NCBI GenBank assembly: GCA_030433395.1
Contig: JAUILX010000064.1
Coordinates: 1 to 6,174, forward strand
Direction: 5' to 3'
DNA length: 6,174 nucleotides
From: Chlamydiia bacterium
GTDB taxonomy: Bacteria > Chlamydiota > Chlamydiia > Chlamydiales > JACKPQ01
In this document: one piece after another, positions 1 to 5,632 of the stretch
Layout: every line of letters begins with the position of its first letter
Numbering within the stretch: the first letter of the stretch is position 1
Made by a program: the position numbers and the translations under genes
Notes under the pieces: generated by a model
Seen by the model: the letters and a program-made list of their open reading frames with translations, nothing else
Told to the model about the DNA's origin: nothing
The model's database searches: none

Positions 1-480
1 CTGCTTTAATTTAGCTACGCTGCTTCCCTTAAGATTAGGAAAAATTGATAACAAATCTGACTCAATTGTAGTGTGTAAGTTTTGCTCTAAAGTCATCAAA
101 TAAAGAGCGTCGTCATCAACCTCTTGAGAGTAGGGGTAATAACCCACTTTAATATATCGATGAAACGCTTGCAGTATTTTCGCGTTTTTTGCATTCATCA
201 TTTCTAGGATTTGGTCTGCAATTTTGGCATGGTCATTACAAATTTTCTCCAGAGTATAGGTTGATAGGTCAACACCATACGTTAACTCCAAATACTCGCG
301 AAACGATAAACCATGCATGTGATAACAAATTGCACGCCTAGTTAAGTCATGGCTCCCCCGATAAATTTCTAAAGCTGAGCTCCCCGAGGCTAGCACCTTT
401 AATTTTGGGAAAGTGTCATAAATGCTTTTTAACTCTTTAGACCAATCAGGGTACTTGTGAATTTCATCAAATCAGATTCC
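1..480 (-). pseudogene. AAA_14/DUF4143-type ATPase remnant (5'-truncated, runs off left edge)
   Basis: The minus-strand frame is open for 157 codons from 471 to the left edge. It begins FDEIHKYPDW (the Walker B acidic pair DE), followed by KELKSIYDTFPKLKVLASGSSA, in which GSSA is the conserved sensor-like motif. Then come LTRRAICYHMHGLSFREYL and, later, YIKVGYYPY, all typical of the AAA_14 plus DUF4143 ATPase family. Family members normally start with a P-loop (GxxxxGKT) some tens of residues before the Walker B. Here the frame meets TGA at 472-474, where relatives often have Trp (IWFDEIHK), and nothing ATPase-like is visible beyond about 480. With no P-loop it should not work as an ATPase. 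These proteins are abundant in symbionts and their cellular role is largely unknown; I assign none. The 3' end lies outside the window. Family recognition is strong; pseudogene status is inferred from the stop plus the missing N-terminal part. Confidence 0.82.
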
Positions 481-482
481 AA
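472..482. other. Junction between the truncated ATPase and the ankyrin ORF
   Basis: On the minus strand ATPase homology ends here, at the in-frame TGA (472-474) followed by only one or two plausible residues. On the plus strand the ankyrin ORF's first ATG is at 482, only about seven codons before a repeat core. Two unrelated gene fragments in opposite orientation abut with no spacer, so this is most simply a deletion or recombination breakpoint. No insertion-sequence end or target-site duplication was recognised around it. Confidence 0.55.
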
Positions 483-1051
483 TGGATACAAAAGCCCGTA
501 ACCAAACAGCGCTCCATTTTGCTGTGCAAGGAAATTATAAAGCCATAGTAAAATTACTTTTAACTTCAAGCAAGGGAGAAGCTAAATATCTTGCTGGCAT
601 AAAAGATGTGCACGACCAAACAGCCCTACATTGGGCAGCACCAAAGGGTTTATTCGAAATCCTAACAGCTTTTTTTAAAAGTCAACCTCAAACTGGCATG
701 AAGCCTGATGATTTTACCAAACTCAAAAGCTCTTTTGATGATATTAAGAAAACTGAAGACGAAAAGACTAAGCAACAAGCAATGAATGACATTTGTGCTA
801 GAATGAAGGATCGCCATCAGACAGCCTTGCACTTTGCTGTTCAAGGAAACCGTCTAGATTTAGTTAAGCTACTGCTTTCGAGCGAATCGGTGAAAACACA
901 ACTTATTGGCATTGAAGATAACAAAGGATGTACAGCTTTGGCGTGGGCTAGTAAGCCTGGTTTCGAAGAGATAGCTAATCTGTTAAAAGAAGAAAAAAGC
1001 AAGGCAAGTAATGTTAGCAACGGTAGCGAGCTGATCCAAGACAGCGAATAA
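482..1051 (+). CDS. Ankyrin-repeat protein, probably 5'-truncated
   Basis: This encodes 189 residues with four ankyrin-type units whose TALH-like cores lie at about residues 8-18 (QTALHFAVQGN), 46-60 (QTALHWAAPKG), 113-123 (QTALHFAVQGN again) and 150-164 (CTALAWASKPG). Each is followed by a hydrophobic helix such as VKLLL. A charged Lys/Asp/Glu-rich stretch at about 66-109 interrupts the spacing between the second and third units. The C-terminal tail (about 168-189) is polar. No signal peptide or membrane segment is seen. Ankyrin repeats bind other proteins, and in intracellular bacteria some act as host-directed effectors; nothing here shows secretion or a partner. No Shine-Dalgarno-like motif precedes the ATG, the frame opens upstream only to 461, and the first repeat begins almost at once. 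It may therefore be the 3' part of a longer gene and may not be expressed. The ankyrin assignment is firm; start and function are uncertain. Confidence 0.72.
   Translation: MDTKARNQTALHFAVQGNYKAIVKLLLTSSKGEAKYLAGIKDVHDQTALHWAAPKGLFEILTAFFKSQPQTGMKPDDFTKLKSSFDDIKKTEDEKTKQQAMNDICARMKDRHQTALHFAVQGNRLDLVKLLLSSESVKTQLIGIEDNKGCTALAWASKPGFEEIANLLKEEKSKASNVSNGSELIQDSE
503..973 (+). repeat. Two-unit ankyrin super-repeat (A-B-A'-B')
   Basis: Unit A (503-535) and A' (818-850) both encode QTALHFAVQGN. Unit B (617-661, QTALHWAAPKGLFEI) and B' (929-973, CTALAWASKPGFEEI) also pair with each other better than with A. A-to-B spacing is 38 residues and A'-to-B' is 37, while B-to-A' is 67 because of the charged insert. 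The identical A peptides use different codons, so the duplication is old or has been kept by protein-level selection. Confidence 0.6.
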
Positions 1052-1084
1052 AAATTCACCCAATCACACAGGAAGCAAATCGCG

Positions 1085-2386
1085 TTAAATTAGCAGCACA
1101 GCTGGATTCTCAAGGTACTGCTGGACGGTCTTGATGAATTTGGCCCCATCCATTCCATCAATCACACGGTGATCGCAAGAAAGACATAGCTCCATTACTT
1201 TACCAGGAACGACTTGGGATTCACCAATATTTTCGATAGGCACGACAATCGGCTTATTGACAATGCCGCCGATAGCTAAAATGGCAGCCTGTGGTGGATT
1301 GATCACGGCAGTGAAGTTGGTGATGCCTGTCATGCCGAGGTTAGAAATAGTGAATGATCCGCCTTTGTATTGCTCTGGCTTAAGCTTGCCTTGTTTAGCA
1401 AGGGTGGCTAGAAGTTTGACTTCTGCTGAAAGCTGACCCATGTTTTTGTAATCGGCGTGGTGGACGACGGGCGTGATCAGGCCTTCATCAATAGTAACGG
1501 CAACAGAAATATCGATGGTTTTAAAACGGATAATAGATTGGTCTACAGAGTTAAACCCACTGTTAATGACGGGATGCTCGCGCAGCGCTAAGGCGCAGGC
1601 ACGCAGGACAAAATCGTTAAAGGTGACTTTAACGTCCATGGACTTGAGCTGATTGCGCAGTTCAACCATCGCTCTAGCATCAACTTCTTGTTGAATATAA
1701 AAGTGGGGAATAAATGTTTTGGAAGCTTGAAGGCGCGCGCCAATGGCTTTGCGCATCGGGGTGAGTTTTTCTTCCTCAAATGTGCCTGGAGCAAGCGTTG
1801 GCGCTTTTGTAGAGCCAAAAGATGCTCGCCCACCTTGTGCTAAATCAAGATCCCGCTCCATGACACGCCCACCAGGGCCAGACCCTTTCACGCCTGTCAG
1901 GTCGAGGCCTTTTTCTTTGGCTAGCTTCTTAGCCAAGGGCGATGCAAAGGCTTTTGCTTGTGGTGAAGTTGAAAACTCAAAGGTATAATCTTCTAAAGGC
2001 GGCTCAGGAGCAAAACCTGGCTCAACAACACCTCCTGAAGTAGGTACTGGAGCATCTGCTGGTTTTTCTTGGGCAGGTTTTTCTTCTGGCTGGGCAGCAG
2101 GCGCTTTAGCCATACCTTCTGGCTCATAACCTTCAATGCTCTCATCAGCTGTATCTGTAAAAATGGCAACAGGCTGATTGACTTTTGCCTCTGAGTTTTC
2201 CGCAACTAAAATTTTGCGCAGAATGCCGTCGTCTAAAGCACTGTGCTCAACAGTTGCTTTATCCGTAGCTACTTCAAAAAGCACATCGCCTGTTTTGACT
2301 GCATCGCCTTCTTTTTTGTGCCATTTGACAATGGTTCCCTCTTCCATGGTTGGAGAGAGCTTTGGCATGGTGAGTGTGCTAGGCAT
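1085..2386 (-). CDS. pdhC: Pyruvate dehydrogenase E2 (dihydrolipoamide acetyltransferase)
   Basis: E2 core of the pyruvate dehydrogenase complex: it accepts the acetyl group from E1 on a lipoyl arm and transfers it to CoA, in the cytoplasm. It has 433 residues, a usual length for an E2 with one lipoyl domain. In order: lipoyl domain (about 2-78) with lipoylated Lys43 in TDKATVE; Ala/Pro/Glu-rich flexible linker (about 80-143); peripheral subunit-binding domain (about 145-182, with ASPLAKKLAKEKG and GSGPGGRVMERDL); second short linker; and catalytic domain (about 205-433). The last carries GGSFTISNLG and the active-site signature DHRVIDG (His406, Asp410). All key residues are present. The start is supported by AGGAG 9 nt upstream and by lying 1 nt after the pdhB stop, so translation is likely coupled. 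It is the last gene of the operon and converges on the ankyrin ORF 33 nt away. Confidence 0.96.
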   Translation of the reverse strand: MPSTLTMPKLSPTMEEGTIVKWHKKEGDAVKTGDVLFEVATDKATVEHSALDDGILRKILVAENSEAKVNQPVAIFTDTADESIEGYEPEGMAKAPAAQPEEKPAQEKPADAPVPTSGGVVEPGFAPEPPLEDYTFEFSTSPQAKAFASPLAKKLAKEKGLDLTGVKGSGPGGRVMERDLDLAQGGRASFGSTKAPTLAPGTFEEEKLTPMRKAIGARLQASKTFIPHFYIQQEVDARAMVELRNQLKSMDVKVTFNDFVLRACALALREHPVINSGFNSVDQSIIRFKTIDISVAVTIDEGLITPVVHHADYKNMGQLSAEVKLLATLAKQGKLKPEQYKGGSFTISNLGMTGITNFTAVINPPQAAILAIGGIVNKPIVVPIENIGESQVVPGKVMELCLSCDHRVIDGMDGAKFIKTVQQYLENPAVLLI

Positions 2387-2387
2387 C

Positions 2388-3371
2388 CTAAAAAACTCCT
2401 GCTATGGCTTGGTTGAGCGCATCTGTGATGCGCTTGACAGTTGGCAATGTTTCTGCTTCAAGCCCTTTTGAATAGGGCATGGGTGTTTCGCGTTGGCAAA
2501 CGCGGATAAGAGGCGCATCTAAATACTCAAAGCAATGCTCATTGATCTGAAAACCTACTTCTGAGGCAATACCGGCAAAAAGATGCCCTTCTTCAACGAT
2601 AACAGCGCGGCTTGTTTTCTTTACGGATGCGGCAATGGTAGCTATGTCCAGAGGTTTTATAGTGCGCAGATCGATGATTTCAACGGTGACTCCTTTTGAC
2701 GCAAGCTCTGCAGCGGCTTTTACACAAAAGCCCAGCATGCGGCTATAAGAAATAAGGGTGATGTGTTTTCCTTCTTGAACAATTTTTGCTTTGCCAATCG
2801 GTACGAGATGCTCGCCTTCTGGAACTTCACCTTTGAGGTTATAATCGAGCTCGCTCTCTAAAAATAGGACGGGATTGTCATTGCGAATGGCTGATTTCAG
2901 TAGCCCTTTTGCATCTGCAGGATTTGATGGAGCGATGACAATAAAGCCAGGCAGATTACCATAAAGAGATTCGACGCAATGTGAGTGCTGGCATGAAACT
3001 TGCGCTGCAGCGCCGTTGGGCCCGCGAAAGACAATGGGCACTTTAAAGCGGCCGCCCGACATGTAATAGGTTTTGCATGCATTGGATACTAGCTGATCAA
3101 AGGCGACAAATGAGAAGTTAAAGCTCATGAATTCCACGATCGGACGCAGCCCTGTCATGGCAGCTCCAATTGCAAGGCCTGCAAATCCACTTTCGGTGAT
3201 GGGTGTATCGATAACGCGCTTATCTCCCCACTTTTCAAGCATCCCCTTGGTGATTTTATAAGCACCGTTGTACTCTGCGACCTCTTCTCCCATGATGAAA
3301 ACGTTTTCATCGCGGGTCATCTCTTCATCCATTGCCTGGCGCAATGCCTCTCTTAGATCGATTTCAGGCAT
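2388..3371 (-). CDS. pdhB: Pyruvate dehydrogenase E1 component, beta subunit
   Basis: Beta half of the alpha2-beta2 thiamine diphosphate E1 enzyme that decarboxylates pyruvate and reductively acetylates the E2 lipoyl group. The 327 residues match the usual E1 beta length of roughly 325. Visible features are MPEIDLREALRQAMDEEM at the start; GEEVAEYNGAYKITKG (about 28-43) and DTPITESGFAGLAIGAA (55-71; Glu60 is in the position of the cofactor-activating Glu); FRGPNGAAAQVSCQHSH (115-131; His129 is in the active-site QHS); and a C-terminal transketolase domain (about 190-315) with DLRTIKPLD and VIVEEGH. The frame stays open upstream to an ATG at 3488, but that would overlap pdhA by 125 nt with non-family sequence. 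The chosen ATG has AGGAGG 6 nt upstream and matches the family N-terminus. It overlaps the pdhA stop by 8 nt and ends 1 nt before pdhC. Confidence 0.96.
   Translation of the reverse strand: MPEIDLREALRQAMDEEMTRDENVFIMGEEVAEYNGAYKITKGMLEKWGDKRVIDTPITESGFAGLAIGAAMTGLRPIVEFMSFNFSFVAFDQLVSNACKTYYMSGGRFKVPIVFRGPNGAAAQVSCQHSHCVESLYGNLPGFIVIAPSNPADAKGLLKSAIRNDNPVLFLESELDYNLKGEVPEGEHLVPIGKAKIVQEGKHITLISYSRMLGFCVKAAAELASKGVTVEIIDLRTIKPLDIATIAASVKKTSRAVIVEEGHLFAGIASEVGFQINEHCFEYLDAPLIRVCQRETPMPYSKGLEAETLPTVKRITDALNQAIAGVF
2396..2400 (-). promoter_or_regulatory. Shine-Dalgarno of pdhC within the pdhB 3' end
   Basis: AGGAG on the minus strand, 9 nt before the pdhC ATG at 2386 and embedded in the last codons of pdhB (ending Ala-Gly-Val-Phe). 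A ribosome finishing pdhB would stop next to the pdhC start, consistent with coupled, stoichiometric synthesis of E1 beta and E2. Confidence 0.7.
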
Positions 3372-4368
3372 AAACACCCTCCTCAAGTGTAAGAGGGTCT
3401 GGCCATGGGCTCTTATCGGCATGCTCCATTGCTGCGACGACAATCTCTTTCGCTTCTTTATTAAGAGCGTCAAGTCCTGCGTCGTCAATCATCTTTTCAG
3501 CTTTGAGATAGTTGAATAATATTGTGATTGGATCCCCTTTTTTAGCCTCTTCCAAATGTTCTTTACTGCGGTATAAGCCGGGATCTGAAATCGAGTGACC
3601 ACGAAAACGCTCTGCCACTGCTTCGACTATGATTGGGCGCTGTGTCTTGATCACTTTTTCGCCAATTTCTTTAAAGGCTGCGTAGGTTTGCAAAAAATCA
3701 GTTCCATTGAGGGTGTAGCTTTCTACGCCATAGGCCTTGGCAAAATGCTCGGCGACAGGTTCGACGCAAATGGCTCGAGTTGATGCTGTCCCCATACCCC
3801 ATTTATTGTTTTCAATAACGTAGATGCACGGCAGGTTCCATAGCGATGCAAGATTCAAAGATTCGTGAAATGTACCTTGTACAGAAGCCCCCTCTCCAAG
3901 AAAGCAAAGGGAGAGTTTGTCTTTTTGATTTTTATATTTAATTGAAAAGGCAGCACCTGTTGAAACAGGCAAATGACCACCGACAATTCCAAAACCACCG
4001 AGCAATCTGTCTGTGTAAAGGTGCATAGAGCCGCCGCGGCCTTGTGCATTGCCATTGGCACGTCCATAAAGTTCTGACATAAGGTCATTAGGGGTCACAC
4101 CTAACAAAAGCGCTAAGGCATGACAACGATATGTTGTTGCATACCAATGATCTTTTCCAAGGGCGTGAATGCAGCCGGTTTGAATGGCTTCTTGCCCTGT
4201 GTAGGCATGAAAAAAACCCCCAATAAGTCCATGTTGATAAGCCGATTCTGCGCGCGTCTCAAATACACGAATTAAGATCATTTCCTTAAGAGCACCAAGT
4301 AGCGTTTCTTTTGAAAGCGCCTTTAAAACTTTTTTTGTGTCCGGCTTGTAAAAGTTATATTTATCCAT
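3364..4368 (-). CDS. pdhA: Pyruvate dehydrogenase E1 component, alpha subunit
   Basis: Catalytic alpha subunit of E1, binding thiamine diphosphate and Mg2+, partner of the adjacent beta subunit. It has 334 residues, normal for the family. Seen are FHAYTGQEA (53-61); YRCHALALLLG (80-90), where many relatives have YR(D/E)H; GRGGSMH (110-116); GGFGIVGGHLPVSTGAA (124-140); the cofactor motif, which begins LGEGASVQG (157-165) and ends in ENN (186-188); and the conserved loop RGHSISDPGLYR (256-267). The motif usually starts GDG, but here it is G158-E159-G160, codon GAG. The acidic metal-binding position is conserved only in charge. The frame is intact and the rest is canonical, so I expect a working enzyme. 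The start overlaps the end of the upstream PLD-like gene by 8 nt and has only a weak purine-rich stretch (AAAGAA) in front, suggesting translational coupling. Confidence 0.96.
   Translation of the reverse strand: MDKYNFYKPDTKKVLKALSKETLLGALKEMILIRVFETRAESAYQHGLIGGFFHAYTGQEAIQTGCIHALGKDHWYATTYRCHALALLLGVTPNDLMSELYGRANGNAQGRGGSMHLYTDRLLGGFGIVGGHLPVSTGAAFSIKYKNQKDKLSLCFLGEGASVQGTFHESLNLASLWNLPCIYVIENNKWGMGTASTRAICVEPVAEHFAKAYGVESYTLNGTDFLQTYAAFKEIGEKVIKTQRPIIVEAVAERFRGHSISDPGLYRSKEHLEEAKKGDPITILFNYLKAEKMIDDAGLDALNKEAKEIVVAAMEHADKSPWPDPLTLEEGVYA
3378..3383 (-). promoter_or_regulatory. Strong Shine-Dalgarno deciding the pdhB start
   Basis: AGGAGG on the minus strand, 6 nt before the ATG at 3371 and lying inside the last codons of pdhA. 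It is the best ribosome binding site in the window and rules out the longer upstream start for pdhB. Confidence 0.8.
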
Positions 4369-4879
4369 TGTTCTTTATTGTAGGTGATTCTTCTATAACT
4401 TTCAAGCGCTCTCCAACAGCCTTAAGGCTATCAAACTCTTTTGAAAACTGCTCATACGACACTTTATCATCGGTGATGTAAACAGCATTTTCACGGTTTG
4501 AATTTTCTGCTTTATATGTGAAATTGTACGAACCTGTCCAAACGCCTTGCTGACTTTCAAAAGTACAGAATTTGTGATGACAAATCGATGTCCAACATTT
4601 TTGCTCTTTTGGCGTGTAGCGATAAATGGGAATGCCTTCTTTTAAAAGCAGATCAACAGCGCCACCAGCTTTTTGTGAAAAGGGATCCACAAAGACTTCC
4701 ACTTCGATTCCATTTTTATACGCCTTGATCAAATGCTCAGCTATGCGTTTATTTGTAAAAGTGTAGATAGCCACTTGAATGTGGGTTTTTTCGTTATCGA
4801 TTGCCTTAATCAGTTCTTTTTCATGACCTGATAAAAATGCCTGGACACTCAGGGCTAAAAACACACAAAATGAAAGCAT
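4361..4879 (-). CDS. Secreted single-HKD phospholipase D/Nuc-like protein
   Basis: This encodes 172 residues. The N-terminus MLSFCVFLALSVQA looks like a short signal peptide with likely cleavage after Ala14, so the product probably leaves the cytoplasm. The remainder matches the PLD-superfamily Nuc-type endonuclease fold: VAIYTFTNKRIAEHL (about 36-50), VEVFVDP (60-66), GIPIYRY (82-88), the single HKD motif with His101 and Lys103 in HHKFCTFE, then GSYN (116-119) and NRENAV (128-133). The position usually Asp in HxK(x)4D is Glu108. Single-motif members work as dimers on DNA or phospholipids; the substrate here cannot be told from sequence. The start is supported by GGAG 5 nt upstream. It appears to be the first gene of the pdh operon and its stop lies inside the pdhA start region. 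No functional link to pyruvate metabolism is evident, so co-transcription may be incidental. Confidence 0.85.
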   Translation of the reverse strand: MLSFCVFLALSVQAFLSGHEKELIKAIDNEKTHIQVAIYTFTNKRIAEHLIKAYKNGIEVEVFVDPFSQKAGGAVDLLLKEGIPIYRYTPKEQKCWTSICHHKFCTFESQQGVWTGSYNFTYKAENSNRENAVYITDDKVSYEQFSKEFDSLKAVGERLKVIEESPTIKNNG

Positions 4880-4884
4880 AAAAA

Positions 4885-4888
4885 CTCC
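4885..4888 (-). promoter_or_regulatory. Ribosome binding site of the PLD-like gene
   Basis: GGAG on the minus strand, 5 nt before the ATG at 4879. It supports this start, which also places the signal peptide exactly at the N-terminus. Confidence 0.6.
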
Positions 4889-4890
4889 GT

Positions 4891-4920
4891 TTGCTTAAAA
4901 CACCTTCAGCTTGCTATTTT
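4891..4920 (+). promoter_or_regulatory. Possible promoter for the exonuclease-SDR pair
   Basis: In the 66-base divergent gap, TTGCTT (4891-4896) and TATTTT (4915-4920) are 18 bases apart and resemble -35 and -10 elements of the main sigma factor. Transcription would start near 4927, about 20 bases before the ATG. AT-rich DNA gives such matches by chance. I found no equally good minus-strand promoter for the PLD-pdh operon in this gap. Confidence 0.4.
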
Positions 4921-4934
4921 GAGATGAAAAAGAC

Positions 4935-4940
4935 AAGGGA
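4935..4940 (+). promoter_or_regulatory. Ribosome binding site of the DnaQ-like gene
   Basis: AAGGGA lies 5 nt before the ATG at 4946 and is a moderate Shine-Dalgarno match. It agrees with the start chosen from the exonuclease motif, because FYDTETTG begins only four residues later. Confidence 0.55.
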
Positions 4941-4945
4941 AAAAC

Positions 4946-5632
4946 ATGCGCGCAATCTTTTACGACACAGAAACCACCGGCATCAGAGCTGATCGCGAGG
5001 AAATCATTGAAATTGCTGCTTACGATCCCACAAATGATACAACCTTTGAAGCGCTCATTAATCCAATGAGACCCATACCACCAGAAGCCACTGCCGTGCA
5101 TAAAATCACCGATGAGATGGTTGCAGACAAGCCCACCTTCAAAGAAGTAGGAGCGCAGTTTGCAGCTTTTTGTGAGGGCGACACAATTCTTATCGCACAT
5201 AACAACGACGCATTTGATCTACCCTTTTTGCAGCATAGCTTTTCACGCCATGGATTAACCTTTCCCAAGTGGACATTTCTCGATTCGCTCAAATGGGCCC
5301 GCCGCTATCGCCCCGATCTGCCAAAACACTCACTTCAGCATTTGCGCGAGGTTTACGGCATCACTGCAAATAATGCCCACCGCGCTCTAGACGATGTCAT
5401 CATCTTACATGAAGTTTTCAAACGCATGACAGATGACCTTCCTATAAAGCACTGCTTAGAGCTCCTATCCACTCCCCGTCTTCTCCGCACGATGCCCTTT
5501 GGCAAGCATCGCGGAAAGCCCTTAAGTGAAATTCCCAAAAGCTACATCGCATGGCTCAAAGAGCAGGGCTCGTTTGATAAGCCCGATAACGAAGAGCTCA
5601 AAATCACTCTTGAAAAAATGCAACTGTTATGA
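4946..5632 (+). CDS. dnaQ: DEDDh 3'-5' exonuclease, DnaQ-like, with C-terminal DUF3820-type module
   Basis: This encodes 228 residues. The exonuclease domain (about 1-165) has all DEDDh residues in place: Asp7 and Glu9 in FYDTETTG; Asp91 in HNNDAFDLPFL; and His145 with Asp150 in HRALDDV. This is the proofreading fold of the DNA polymerase III epsilon subunit, a two-metal 3'-5' exonuclease. A C-terminal module (about 180-210) reads MPFGKHRGKPLSEIPKSYIAWL, the pattern I associate with the DUF3820 family; its role is not known to me. Chlamydial genomes carry a DnaQ-like protein of this layout, as far as I recall. Whether it is the replicative proofreader or a repair or RNA-trimming exonuclease cannot be decided, since the genome may hold another DnaQ copy and no clear polymerase- or clamp-binding motif was seen. 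The start is fixed by AAGGGA 5 nt upstream and by the family N-terminus. The stop overlaps the next gene as ATGA. Confidence 0.88.
   Translation: MRAIFYDTETTGIRADREEIIEIAAYDPTNDTTFEALINPMRPIPPEATAVHKITDEMVADKPTFKEVGAQFAAFCEGDTILIAHNNDAFDLPFLQHSFSRHGLTFPKWTFLDSLKWARRYRPDLPKHSLQHLREVYGITANNAHRALDDVIILHEVFKRMTDDLPIKHCLELLSTPRLLRTMPFGKHRGKPLSEIPKSYIAWLKEQGSFDKPDNEELKITLEKMQLL

Noticed and set aside
472..474. TGA as a recoded (Trp or selenocysteine) codon in the ATPase
   Set aside because: Chlamydiae use the standard bacterial code at TGA, no selenocysteine element is evident, and the gene lacks its upstream half anyway.
1052..1084. Bidirectional terminator between the ankyrin ORF and pdhC
   Set aside because: No stable inverted repeat followed by a T-run was found by eye; a short A/T stretch alone is not enough.
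1588..2471. Open frames of about 70-97 codons on both strands within and across pdhC (for example 1743-1988 and 2178-2471 plus; 1588-1833 and 1993-2205 minus)
   Set aside because: They lie over a well-conserved pdhC, resemble no family and have no supporting ribosome binding sites; they are frame shadows.
3372..3488. Upstream extension of pdhB by 39 residues to an ATG at 3488
   Set aside because: It would overlap pdhA extensively, has no family similarity, and the ATG at 3371 has a strong AGGAGG at ideal spacing and matches the E1 beta N-terminus.
4880..4945. Promoter on the minus strand for the PLD-pdh operon
   Set aside because: TTGTCT at 4931-4936 has no acceptable -10 box at 16-19 bases, and no other pair looked better than chance.
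4895..5292. Minus-strand open frames opposite the DnaQ-like gene
   Set aside because: Composition and lack of motifs fit antisense shadows; all DEDDh motifs are on the plus strand.
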